Of a stretch of DNA of 64,000 bases, positions 23,314 through 32,755 are shown in pieces (positions within the stretch are counted from its first letter, which is position 1; each line of letters begins with the position of its first letter). The stretch lies in NCBI GenBank assembly GCA_009746045.1, contig RPFO01000256.1, forward strand, positions 952,429 through 1,016,428, given 5' to 3'. Position numbers and translations under genes: made by a program. The notes below the pieces were generated by a model. That model made no database searches. It was not told the origin of the DNA and saw only the letters and a program-made list of their open reading frames with translations. This stretch comes from Mesostigma viride. Lineage: Eukaryota > Streptophyta > Mesostigmatophyceae > Mesostigmatales > Mesostigmataceae.

Positions 23314-24481
23314 GATGACGGGGGGGACGAAGACGCCACGGTGGAGAAGAAGTTACCTGGTCATGACGCCGTGTTCGCGCTGGTGAAGGATATGCTCAAG
23401 TACTGCTCGAGTAGGCGGATGGCGGACGTCGATGACCTGCCAAACTGGCCCGAGTTCTCCCCCTTTCTTGAGCTGCTCCGGTCACTCAACAAGCTTTTTA
23501 AGGAGGGGGTGCTCACGAGCAGTGGGAACCCGGACACCGACCCTATCATTGAAAGCTGGAAGCCTTCGAAAAAGGTCGACTCGAACAAGGAGGTCAGGGA
23601 CCAGAACATCCGGAAGGCCAATTCTCTCAGGGAAACGCGTTGGATTCGGCCGGCCGATTTTCAGCAGACCGGATGTTTCAGTATGCGGATCCAGACGGTC
23701 AACGCGCTTATTTTGCCAGAGGCTTTGAGGCAGCGGCGTTTAAACCTTGAAACCATTAAGGAGAACGGCCGCATTCTCCTCAATGCGCGGGACAACGCCT
23801 TGCACTTCAAGGTTGTTGTCCCGGTCTGGCAGTTCCCTTTCCAGGCGCTTGCCGAATCTCAACCTGACCTGTTCGACAAGCAAATCTTGTGCATGCCGGA
23901 TTTCGTCAAGTGGCTGAAGCATTCACCACGGCGCCAAGATTGACGCGGAGGATGTGGGGTCCAGGTACTTCCGGCCCCTTTCGGATACTGAAGTCGACGT
24001 GTGGCTTAACACGGAGTCCACCACCTCTTTCCTCGCGAGAGGACTTGAGTGGCGTACCTACGCCAGGGTGGACGAGGTGGAAGCAGTTTTGCCTCAGGAG
24101 ATCGAGGGCAGTCGGGATGTTTTCAACCTGCTGTGCAATACTGCGATGAAGTCCTACGATCCGAAATTTTTTGAGGAACGGGTACCGGTACCGTATCTGG
24201 TTCTCCGGTACGCGGTGGTGGATGGGAACCACTACTTTAAGGGGTTAAAGTCGTTTCTCAGGGGGCCGGATGGCGGGTGGGGAGAGGTTCGGGCAATGAT
24301 GTGCGAGGGTGGGGCGGAGTCCAATTTCGCAAAGACTCCTAAGGAGGCGGAGCACGCCTTCCAGGACCTGTTGCGGAAATTCCGTGGTGGTTACATGGGT
24401 ACGAACGTCATTCTTCTCAAGGGTGGCGACCTGCTCCCGTCGTGGAGTGAGCTGCGAAATCTACCTAAGGCAAAAGAAGAT
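23314..24481 (+). CDS. Unknown large gene, exon 7 (frameshift near 23930)
   Basis: Acceptor CTTCAG at 23311-23313, donor GAT|GTAAGC. About 205 residues read to a stop at 23943, and the following ~175 continue one frame over; sequence on both sides of ~23915-23935 looks coding, so a 1-nt indel is likely. Trp- and aromatic-rich globular sequence (RWIRPADFQQTG, VPVWQFPFQAL, RYFRPLSDTEVDVW). I do not recognise the fold. It is probably a folded domain of the cargo protein; remote homology to a polymerase, helicase or nuclease cannot be judged by eye. Confidence 0.62.
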
Positions 24482-24736
24482 GTAAGCTATCTATTTTGGC
24501 AGGGTCTAGCTGCGGGTAGACCCTCGGAATTTTCGTGGTTGTTTTTTGTGTGCGCTTCAAGTTTTTTGCGAGGGTCTCGCTGCAGCTAGACCCTCTCCTT
24601 TTTTTTGTTGGAATTTTCGTTGCGTATTGTCGGCCGTTTCTTTTTCGAATTTTGTTAGGGTCTATCCGCAGCTATACCCCTCGCCTTTTATGACTGAGTT
24701 TTGTCGTTGCTCGCTCGATGTTAATTGATGTCGCAG
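24482..24736 (+). other. Intron with three palindromes
   Basis: GTAAGC...TCGCAG intron carrying palindromes at 24501, 24571 and 24657, about 70-86 bp apart with T-rich spacers. This is the densest case among the short introns. Confidence 0.8.
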
Positions 24737-25744
24737 GCGGTGCTGACCGGCAAGCTGGAGAAGCTGTTCGACATCGCCAAGGGGGCGAATTCGGAGGACT
24801 TAGCCGTGGCGGATCGTACGCTGGGCCAGGCGTTGCTTGACGTGTGGAACTACAACAAGCTATATCTATACGGCAAAGTCACGCGTGGGAAGGGCCACTA
24901 TATTGCGGATGGCCACTACACCAATCTGCTCACGTACATCCTCCCGGCTATGCGGCAAGCGGGGGGAAGGGAAGGGAATGTGGAGCCGGCAGCGGTGGAT
25001 GTACACGAGGAGGAAGCAGAAGGAAAGAAAAAGCCGGCCCACAGCATTGCTTCAGTGCATTCCGCTTACAGTCGCACGCTGGCCAACACGTTTCTCCGTC
25101 TGACACAGGAGCAGACTGATGATCCTGCCTCAACGAAACCCGCGCCTGAGGAGGTGATGATGCAAAGGTGCAAATTCGCCAATGCAGAGGGGGAGAAGAA
25201 AGGCCAGAAGGTCTCTTGGACTTCTTTCAGGAACTTGGCCAGCCTTCCTATGATGGACGCCGTGATCGATTGCATCATGAGCTGCCAGGTTGGACCGGAA
25301 AAGCTCACCAAGTTGGTGGAGATCGCCAAGGATGTGCTGGAGTGCCTGCGGCTGACCATTTGCGCCAGATTCAAGGAGGATGTGACGCTGGAAGCGCGAT
25401 GCAAGGACGCAAATGGCAAGGAGTTTGTGGCGTCTCATATTTTCGAACTCGTCTTCAATCTCCATCCTCTCGCTCGGCCGGTCGGCAGGAAGGAGATTGT
25501 GGCCAGATACCGGGAATTTTGGGATGTGGCCGTCATCATAACGAGGAACATCGCCTACCTTCTTAAAGCCAAAAAACACGCCGCACATCTGAGGATTCCG
25601 AGAAAGGATATCAGTAATGGCAAGATCGACTTTCAGGAGATTCTGCTAAAAGAGAGCGAGGACAAGACGGTGGGTTTGGCACTTTTTGCTCCGGAAGCGT
25701 TCAGGAAGTACGCTCCAAAACTTGGATTACTCGAAGGGGGGTGA
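24737..25744 (+). CDS. Unknown large gene, exon 8
   Basis: Follows a GCAG acceptor; ~335 residues to a TGA at 25742-25744. It begins with a helical LTGKLEKLFDIAKG segment, has a Tyr-rich patch (NYNKLYLYGKVTRGKGHYIADGHYTN), a charged linker and a long helical region ending LALFAPEAFRKYAPKLG. The stop falls in a run of six G (25736-25741), and all three frames are open or nearly so just after it, so the true protein may continue into the Lys-rich segment that follows. No domain recognised. Confidence 0.6.
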   Translation, partial: AVLTGKLEKLFDIAKGANSEDLAVADRTLGQALLDVWNYNKLYLYGKVTRGKGHYIADGHYTNLLTYILPAMRQAGGREGNVEPAAVDVHEEEAEGKKKPAHSIASVHSAYSRTLANTFLRLTQEQTDDPASTKPAPEEVMMQRCKFANAEGEKKGQKVSWTSFRNLASLPMMDAVIDCIMSCQVGPEKLTKLVEIAKDVLECLRLTICARFKEDVTLEARCKDANGKEFVASHIFELVFNLHPLARPVGRKEIVARYREFWDVAVIITRNIAYLLKAKKHAAHLRIPRKDISNGKIDFQEILLKESEDKTVGLALFAPEAFRKYAPKLGLLEGG

Positions 25745-26544
25745 AGGAGGCGGCGATGAAGGGGCCGGTGAAGGGGCTGGAGAAGGGATCGAAGGGGAAG
25801 GGGAAGGGGAAGGAGACGGAGGCGAAGAAGGAGGAGGAGGAGTGGGACGTGAAGTATGAGTGGCAGAGTGTGGACTGGGGCCGTCGCCGGGTCTGGTTTT
25901 GCTGTCAGTTACTAGACGGTGATGATGATGACAAGTCGCTCGTCAAGCAGGTGGCAGGCGAGGTTGCCTCAGCTTCAGCCCGCCCCTTTCCCTTGGGCTA
26001 TAGGTCCCTTCCGTGCCTGAGCCTGCTGAACTTGGCGAACATTTGGGGTGATAAGTGGAGTAACTTTCAGTCCAGGTGGTGGGCGTTCGGTCCTTGCCCG
26101 AAAGCTTCGGACATTCCCCAACCGGGCGGGATGTACGATCATGTGCTGAAGGCTTGCGCCCACGACTTTTTCTCCAGGTTCGAACCGATGGTGATCGTGT
26201 TTGGTACCGAGACGGAGATTAAGGGGTTTCAAGAGATAGTGGAAAGGATCGGGAAAGGGAGTGAATTGTGGGAGCGGCTTGAACAGGGGGAAGGTGATGG
26301 GGGGCCTAGGCTCGGAAGGGCGAAGAAGCGAAAAGCTTCCCACGAAGCTGGGGGATTGTCCGCCGTGGTGGAGAGGGATGACCAACAGTTGTTGGAGGGA
26401 GGGGATGGAGGGGATGGAGGTCCGGCAGGAGGGTCTAACCGCGGAGAGACCCCCGTCGAGGTCAGAACGCAGCAGGCCGAACAGATACGGGGCCTGAAGG
26501 TGATTCGGATCCGCCTGCGGCGAAGAAGCCCGCTTCTCAAGTGA
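25741..26544 (+). CDS. Unknown large gene, Lys-rich linker and Trp-rich domain
   Basis: Starts with a basic tract (KGSKGKGKGKETEAKKEEEE), then a Trp/aromatic-rich globular stretch of ~130 residues (WQSVDWGRRRVWFCCQLL, NIWGDKWSNFQSRWWAFG) and a basic NLS-like RLGRAKKRKA. A palindrome variant at 26430-26453 lies inside the apparent frame, which hints at an unrecognised intron around 26410-26480, because palindromes otherwise mark introns. The stop at 26542-26544 may be downstream of a real splice. Confidence 0.55.
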   Translation: MKEAAMKGPVKGLEKGSKGKGKGKETEAKKEEEEWDVKYEWQSVDWGRRRVWFCCQLLDGDDDDKSLVKQVAGEVASASARPFPLGYRSLPCLSLLNLANIWGDKWSNFQSRWWAFGPCPKASDIPQPGGMYDHVLKACAHDFFSRFEPMVIVFGTETEIKGFQEIVERIGKGSELWERLEQGEGDGGPRLGRAKKRKASHEAGGLSAVVERDDQQLLEGGDGGDGGPAGGSNRGETPVEVRTQQAEQIRGLKVIRIRLRRRSPLLK

Positions 26545-27250
26545 CTCGACGGGCAGTCGTGTCACTTGTTGAGGATGATGGAGGTGGGCCTTCCAAGCCT
26601 GCCGCGTCGCAGCCCGTTTTTCAGGTTCCGAAGAAGCAGCTTCGGGTTCCCGCCGACTCTGCCCACCCCGGCGCCTCTGCCCAGTTCTCAGGTACCGAAG
26701 AAGCAGCTTCGGGTTCCCCCGCCGACTCTGGCCATTTCTCAGGTACCGAAGAAGCAGCTTCGTAAGCCAGTTGTGGCAGTGGCTGATTCGGACGACGATG
26801 CTGAGGAGGAGGAGGAGGAGGAGGACGACGATGCTGAGGAGGAGGAGGGGGAGGAGGAGGAGGAGGAGGAGGAGCAGCAGCCGTTGCTACCAAGAAATCC
26901 GCCAAGGGTGGGAAGGCTGCGGAGCACGTTGCTTCCAAGAAATCGGCCAAGGTGGGGAAGCCTCCCAAGCCTGCCCTGCCTCAGAAACGGCGTCGAAAAG
27001 CAGTTGTGCTTTCAGATTCGGACGATGAGGAGGAGAAGGAGGAGGAGGATGGCGGCGGAGAGGAGGAGGACGGGGGAAAGGAGCGCGTTGCTTCCAAGAA
27101 GTTACCCAAGACCGCGAAGACTGCCAAGGTTGCCGAGCCCGCCAAACCCGCCCCGGCGCCTGCCCCCCACCCCCAGACGGGGTCTACCTGCGAGCAGAGG
27201 TCGAAGGAAAAGGCCAAAAAGGGTAAGAAAAAATCTGCGAGTGAATTCTG
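26545..27250 (+). CDS. Unknown large gene, acidic/basic low-complexity region
   Basis: Contains three tandem copies of a ~70-bp unit with GTACCGAAGAAGCAGCTTCG (near 26626, 26692 and 26743), then long Glu/Asp runs and alternating Lys-rich segments (KKSAKVGKPPKPALPQKRRRK, split over frames) with SDSDDEEE casein-kinase-like sites. Frames switch at least twice. The exon ends at a CTG|GTATGT donor. This looks like a disordered nuclear, chromatin-type tail. Confidence 0.5.
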
Positions 27251-27345
27251 GTATGTAGAGTGTTTTGATTTTTTACGGTTGGCAGTCCGATTTCTACTAA
27301 CTCGATTTTAGTCATGCGTTGATGGCATGATCGGTTTGCTCGCAG

Positions 27346-27908
27346 GTAATGAGGATGTGGAGCAGTTACTTCGCTTGGCTAATGTGGCGGTGGGCTTCGG
27401 ACCAGCGGCTGTACATGCTGACACTTCCGGACGGGAGGAGCCTAAGGGGGCGGAAGACAGTCAGGCGGGCGATGAGGATGATGACAAGCCCACGTTGGAA
27501 ATGAGACTTATGGACGGGGAAATGGGGTTCGGAGCACCAGAGGCCTTTTGGTGTGATGGGTGGACTGCAGCCATTATGCAAGCAGGGAACAAGGATACGG
27601 CTACGCCAATGTATGCCAAGCTAGAAGACGTCATGCTTTATGGGCAGGTGTCTGGATACGACACCAAGTGGAGGGACGTCGCATTTAAGTTTTTCGCTGA
27701 GGGGGAGAAGGGAGGGAAGTTGAAGAACAAGTTGTGGTGGATGCCGCTGGACTACGCGATGAAGGTGGTAAAGCTGACGGATGGCAAGAGCTGGAAGGAT
27801 GTGGAAGTCTGGGCGCCTGCAAAGGAGATCGATAAGAAGAGGAGGAACTCGAAAACGGAACAGCAGATCGCGGAAGCGAAATTACGGAAGAGGCCCTCGA
27901 AAGTGTGA
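27346..27908 (+). CDS. Unknown large gene, last exon
   Basis: Follows a CTCGCAG acceptor and stops with TGA at 27906-27908, about 220 bp before the right inverted repeat. It encodes ~187 residues: an acidic linker, then a compact Trp-rich domain (MGFGAPEAFWCDGWTAAIM, KNKLWWMPLDYAMKVVKL) and a basic tail (KKRRNSKTEQQ...KRPSK). No family recognised. The position at the element edge shows that the gene belongs to the transposon. Confidence 0.62.
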
Positions 27909-28129
27909 GGGAAAGTTAGCACTTGGACATGCGCTGGCAATGCTCGTCCTATGGTTAATACAAAGGTTAGGATGATGTCGAGTCTCTCCACGTAAAATTT
28001 ACATGAATTACTAACTTTCAAGCCTCTCGATGTGGAATGTACGCTCAAATTGACATGAATTAAGCATTATGACACCAAATTAGCTCGAAAATACGCGATC
28101 GGACGCCAAATTCGCGCGAAAAAAAGATA

Positions 28130-28202
28130 TCGGACGATTGAAACTAGCGTTTTTTTCTTGCAAAATGCGCCAAAAATGACCCCATTCCGCGTGGGACCAC
28201 CC
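28130..28202 (-). repeat. Right terminal inverted repeat of giant transposon
   Basis: This is the partner of 1068-1131, followed by TGTA at 28203-28206 and then by the resumed Copia-A integrase sequence. Confidence 0.93.
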
Positions 28203-28206
28203 TGTA

Positions 28207-31200
28207 GCTACACCACCTATGTGCAAGGGCAGAGTGGTCGGGGATGTGTTCCATATTAAGGGACAGCCCTATCTGGCTTTAAAGGACGCATGGTCCAGGT
28301 ACACAGCAATAGAACCTCTCCCTGGTATGGACAAGTCTCAGTTGCATAGAGCTATATTAATAGCACAAGCCAGGTACTACCCAGTAGAAGCACTGCTGTT
28401 AGATCAGCAATTTAGTTGCCTTGCTGGGGCAGAGGGCTGTGAAGCTATAGACCTGGCTGGGCTAGAAGATCATGAGAGACAAGGTATCATTGAGAGGGCA
28501 ATTAGGTCTATCAAAACCTTGGTAGCCAAAGAAGGTGAGAACCTGTTAGCTGACAGTGGGTCATACGCTGATAGGGCACTGTGGGCTACTAAGATATGCC
28601 AGATACTCAATAGACGACCACTCCTGCAGACACCCTATGGTATTATCACACCAGATGGGTTACAGGCTGGGATATACCCACCTGAGGTACTAGCTGTGTA
28701 CAATGCACAGCGTGCCCACGCTGCCAGCAGATTGGCAGCCAAGGATGCCAAGCATCCACGCCCCTCCTTCAAGGAAGGGGACACAGTTCTCTTCTATAAG
28801 GAGTCAGGGCTAGGGAAGGTTGGGACATGGTTAGGCCCAGCCACTATCCTTAAGTTTTCCAGCACAGGCAAGACTGTGCATGTGAAACACAATGACACTG
28901 GGCATGTGCACAAGTGCTCACCTCACAGGATTAAATTGTATTACACTCCACTGTCAGACGTGGCAGAGGAGGAAGAGCTGATGGTCGACAGCTCAGTACA
29001 GTTGCCTGGTATATCTGGAGTACCCAGTGAGTGGTTGTTTGGAACACACACTGGTGAGTGTGATTATTAGCCACAACACATGTGCACCCCAGGTCATCCT
29101 CAGTGAGCCTAGCCAGCCACAGCAGGTTAGACCACCTGTCAACGAGGGCACTAACCAAGAAGGTGGTCAGCAAGACAGCACACCTTCAGCGGTACCAGCT
29201 CAACCCATACCTACCGTGTCCAAACATGGGCTAGCAGAAGCGGTCCGCATACTGCAAGCAGCGCATAGAGCCAAAGCTCACACTGCTGCAGGGTCATGCA
29301 GCCAAAGTGAGTAGGGCAGGTCACAGCGACAACAATCCAGCTCTAGTCGCGGTTGACACCCAAGCTCAGGTTAGCATCATCAGTGCATTGGCTGTACCAC
29401 ACCTAGAGTTAGAGCCTTCCCCTTGGCAACGGGTGGCTGATTTCTCTGGGCAGGCTAGCTTGACTGTTAAAGGTCAGGTTACCTTAAACATTCTTGGTAT
29501 CCCCACACCTTTTCAGGTACTGGAAGGATACACAGGCAATGCTTTGTTGGGTGATCCATTTATTTCTTACCCAGGTGTCACCATCTCTTGTGATAGGCTT
29601 GAGGTACAGGGCCTGGGTGGGGTGTCACTTGATCATTTTCAGGTACCACTCCAGACTTTGGTTGACACACAGCCAGCCACTGTCAAATTTGTTGCACCAA
29701 AGTATGCACCTGGGCACGAGCCACGTGTGGCAGATTTGGTGCACAGTCAGAAACTGCACCCCAAAGCATTTGGATTGGGAAAGTATGATGTTGCAAAAAT
29801 GTCTCCCCTCTCCTATGAGCAGATTGTCCAGGACTGTCAAACTCAGGAAGGTTTCACTAAGTGGGTTGAAGCTTTTAGAAAGGCTATGGATGAATGGGTG
29901 GTTCCAGATCCACGTAGTCCCACCCACACACCTCCAGTCACTCCCTTAGAGCGTAAGCCCAACGGGAGCAAGCACCTAAGACTTAAGTTCGTGTGCAAGC
30001 ACAAGCAAGCAGCAGATGGCTCTGTCATTTTCCATGCTAGGCCTTGTGTGACTGAGTTTATGTACGGGATCCACTGATTTGACAGAGGCAGACCTGTATA
30101 CACCTGGCATTCAGCAAACTTCTCTTAAAATTTTGCTGTCTGTTTTTCTAGGGCACATCAATCAAGGTGATGATTATGTGTGCAAAGCTACTGACATTAA
30201 ACGTGCATTTCTGAAAGGCTCACCTGAAATAGCTGAGCAAGTTTGGCATGGGAAGGTGTATGTGGTCAACACACCTCAGGTGTGGTCTAAGGATATCCCA
30301 CAACCATTTCTGAAAGCCAACATAGGAGTGGAAGGTCTGCAATCTGCTCCTAGAATTTTCAGAATGTCAGCTCAAGCTGTGTTTGAGAAGCTAGGTGCTC
30401 GTTATGATGACATAGACCCTTGCTTCTTTGTTGTACCTCACCCTCATGGCATGATCATGTTTGTGTGGCATGGGGATGATCAGCTTATTGCTGGGCCTAG
30501 GCAGGCTGTGGATGATTTTATTGCCAACGTGTCTAAGTCTTTTGAGATTGGCAAGCAGCTAGAGCTGGGCACCATTGCTATTAAGTTCTGTGGCACAATG
30601 TTGCAGCTTCAGAAGCAAGCAGATCAGTGGGTCTGTGCAATGTACTCTCCATCAGATTACATGCACAGTTGTAAGGAGGTGCTGCAGACTAAAATCAAAC
30701 CTTGTGACTGTCCCACCATTAGGGGCAAGCTGGGGTGGCTGTGTTCTACTTGTGCACCACACTTGGCAGTAGTCAGCACGGTTGATGATGCAGTTCTTAT
30801 GCAGGTAGGCCACAAGGCTATCAACAAGCTCCTGCAGGCTGGTCCGCCCCTTATCTTGCATTCCCTGGAACTCTTTAAGCCCATTCACATTCAGGCTATA
30901 ATGGACAGTTCCATGGAATCACGGCAGATTACTCAACTGCAGGCTAGGGAGGCTGGCTTATTTTTTGTACAAAATGCTGACAAGCCCATGTCACTCATCT
31001 CATGGTATAGCAGGCTACATAGGCGTAAAGCTGTTAGTAGCAATGCTGCTGAGTGCAGGGCAGTTGTGTCAGCTGTGCTACATGCCAGGTATCTCAATCA
31101 TGTCCTGGTTTGGTTACAGAAGCAAGCAGGCAGCCAGGCTGGGGTGGTGGCTCACTTGCACACCGACAGTCAATCTCTCCTCAGTTTCCTTGACAACCCT

Positions 31201-31407
31201 TATGCTGTGCATACTGATTTGGACTGGGTGATCCTGAAACAGGAGTGCACCTACTGGGAGTCTACCAATCATGTGCCGGACAAGGCCAACGCCGCGGATG
31301 CGTTGACCAAGGTGCCCCAGCTAGCACCTGAGCAGTACCAACTGCTCTATCACATGATGAACCCCTACGGCAAGCAGGCCAGCCTGCCCCCGCCGGTAGA
31401 CACCTAG
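28207..31407 (+). pseudogene. pol: Copia-A Pol, second piece, three 4-bp insertions
   Basis: Continues integrase from the giant-transposon insertion point: the catalytic core, C-terminal SH3-like barrel, protease-like region, RT with a WHGDDQ box, and RNase H ending NAADALTK. Compared with copy B, net 4-bp insertions at ~29064, ~29296 and ~30061 break the frame and give three open stretches (28219-29070, 29307-30077, 30079-31407). Otherwise nearly identical to copy B. Non-functional. Confidence 0.93.
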
Positions 31408-31858
31408 TCCACCCCTCCCCAGGGAGGGTGGCTAGTCTCCCCACCCCTACTATGGGGCAACCCCTGTCAGGGGGTAGGGGTACCCAGACCCGGGCCCAGG
31501 CCACGGGGTGTCTTATCATCAGCACTAGCTCCTGGGGAGGAGCTGAACCTGTATGCCTTGTAAGCCCTGTTTTATGGTGAATAAAATGGAGTCTCTTTGA
31601 CCTCGTCTCTCTCATGGAATTTCGTTAGCTCATCTCTTGGGAGGTGAGCTGTCATATCCTTCACATTGTGTCATTGTGTCAGTCATGGTGACAGTACTTG
31701 TACATGGCATTGTTATGTGGCTGGGTCATGTTCATGGTTACCTTGTACATGTGCATGTGCATGTGCATGTAGCGTGTGACAGTCTTAGTCCTGTGACTGT
31801 GCCTGTTGTGTTTTATGCTGCCATCTGGTCCCAGGACCTGTGGTAGGGTGATGGGCAG
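31408..31858 (+). other. Copia-A 3' non-coding part up to CACTA insertion
   Basis: Matches copy B 46624-47066, with G/C-rich inverted stretches and a TGAATAAAATGG possible polyadenylation signal near 31578. It is cut at 31858 by the CACTA-ended element. Confidence 0.85.
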
Positions 31859-31956
31859 CACTATACTATAAACTTACGGCCCGTACACGTATACGGGCCC
31901 CGTATACGGCCCGTAAACGTATACGGGCTCCGTATACGGTACGTAAACTTTACTTC
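31859..31956 (+). repeat. Left TIR and start of subterminal array of CACTA element
   Basis: Repeated GTATACGGGC / TACGGCCCGTA motifs follow the TIR; the array resumes at 37457 beyond the DIRS insertion. Confidence 0.85.
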
Positions 31957-32090
31957 TATTAACCGTGGAACTCCAGGGTAACCAGACTCTTTATTAAAAC
32001 AATGAGTGGAGCACATACAAAAGGCAGGCCACATCCCGGCCGCCGATGCTCATGGGAACACTTATTGCTTGGCAAAGGCTAGCCTTACCC
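31957..32090 (-). repeat. DIRS split repeat B2
   Basis: Identical in reading to 32550-32683 (134 bp, TATTAACCGTGG... to ...AGCCTTACCC). Confidence 0.92.
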
Positions 32091-32115
32091 CCAAACACGC
32101 AGGGAGGGTGGGCGG

Positions 32116-32549
32116 GAAAAGAAAAGAGGCCGACCTTAGCTAGGTGGGTTTGTTTTTGTCCTTTTTTGCGTGTCATGCGGCCTTGGCCCGGACGGCATTT
32201 TTTCGCCACGCAAATGTTGCGTCTGAACAAATGACGCAATGTGGCGTTCTAATTGCCGGCAGCTTACGTAAGGCTGCCGGGGCTATTAGGTCACATATTG
32301 CGTGAGAGAAAGAATCTAGATCTAGTTAATCACTACGCCATGAGCCAAGAAACCTAGACAGTGGCAGGTTTATATCTCAACGTAGCTCCTGCCACCTGGC
32401 CAAGAAAAACTGGCCAAAGCTTTGGCCACGACTGATCCGGATCAGGCCGCACCGGCCTCAAAAGGTTGTCACGTGAACCCAATAACCTAGCTATAGCGGC
32501 TACCCTTCCATCTCACTATAAAGAAACTATGTTCAGAGAACCACGATTC
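32116..32549 (-). repeat. DIRS split repeat A2
   Basis: 434 bp, matching 37021-37456 apart from two 1-bp indels in homopolymers. The 25 bp between it and B2 (32091-32115) are unique. Confidence 0.92.
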
Positions 32550-32683
32550 TATTAACCGTGGAACTCCAGGGTAACCAGACTCTTTATTAAAACAATGAGT
32601 GGAGCACATACAAAAGGCAGGCCACATCCCGGCCGCCGATGCTCATGGGAACACTTATTGCTTGGCAAAGGCTAGCCTTACCC
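32550..32683 (-). repeat. DIRS split repeat B1
   Basis: 134 bp, copy of 31957-32090, immediately beside A2 so that the B1-A2 junction reads GATTC-TATTAACC. Confidence 0.92.
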
Positions 32684-32755
32684 TTATATCCCTCCCTGGC
32701 GATCCATGCCAGGGGCAAAGAACCTAGCATAATGACAGAGAAATGAACAACCAAA

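Larger units (their letters stand above)
3570..26453. repeat. Dispersed ~22-bp PstI-centred palindrome family (~26 copies)
   Basis: The core is GGTCTCGCTGCAGCGAGACC, with common TCTAGC, TATAGC and CTGCGGGTAGAC half-site variants. Copies start near 3570, 3641, 3720, 3799, 3886, 4834, 6493, 6587, 6677, 6731, 7122 (weak), 7535 (weak), 11053, 11103, 11211, 11319, 11429, 11496, 12888, 22065, 22521, 23147, 24501, 24571, 24657 and 26430. Almost all lie in introns or 5' regions of the two large genes of the giant transposon. None was seen in Copia C or outside 1068-28202. Possible roles: binding sites for an element-encoded protein, intron hairpins, or relics of a tiny mobile palindrome. Role unknown. 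Confidence 0.88.
1068..28202. mobile_element. Giant 27.1-kb TIR DNA transposon
   Basis: The ends are inverted repeats starting GGGTGGTCCCACGCGG. The first 24 bp are perfect, and similarity continues, with a ~10-bp indel, to 1131 on the left and 28130 on the right. TGTA occurs on both sides (1064-1067, 28203-28206) but once in intact copy B, so a 4-bp target duplication was made on insertion into the integrase region of Copia A. Cargo: a small minus-strand ORF, a leftward spliced transposase gene, a central inverted minisatellite, a rightward multi-exon gene of unknown function, and a private family of palindromes. A DDD/E transposase with a 4-bp duplication best fits what I recall of the Sola superfamily; this needs a profile search. 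Without Copia C (7.8 kb) the element would be about 19.3 kb. Confidence 0.92.

Noticed and set aside
1068-28202. Polinton/Maverick or virus-derived identity for the giant element
   Set aside because: The duplication is 4 bp, not 6, and no protein-primed polymerase, packaging ATPase, protease or capsid motif was recognised. It cannot be fully excluded for the unknown gene without profile searches.
30657-30888. Small minus-strand frames inside Copia RT
   Set aside because: Shadows of the RT coding strand, repeated in copy B for the same reason.
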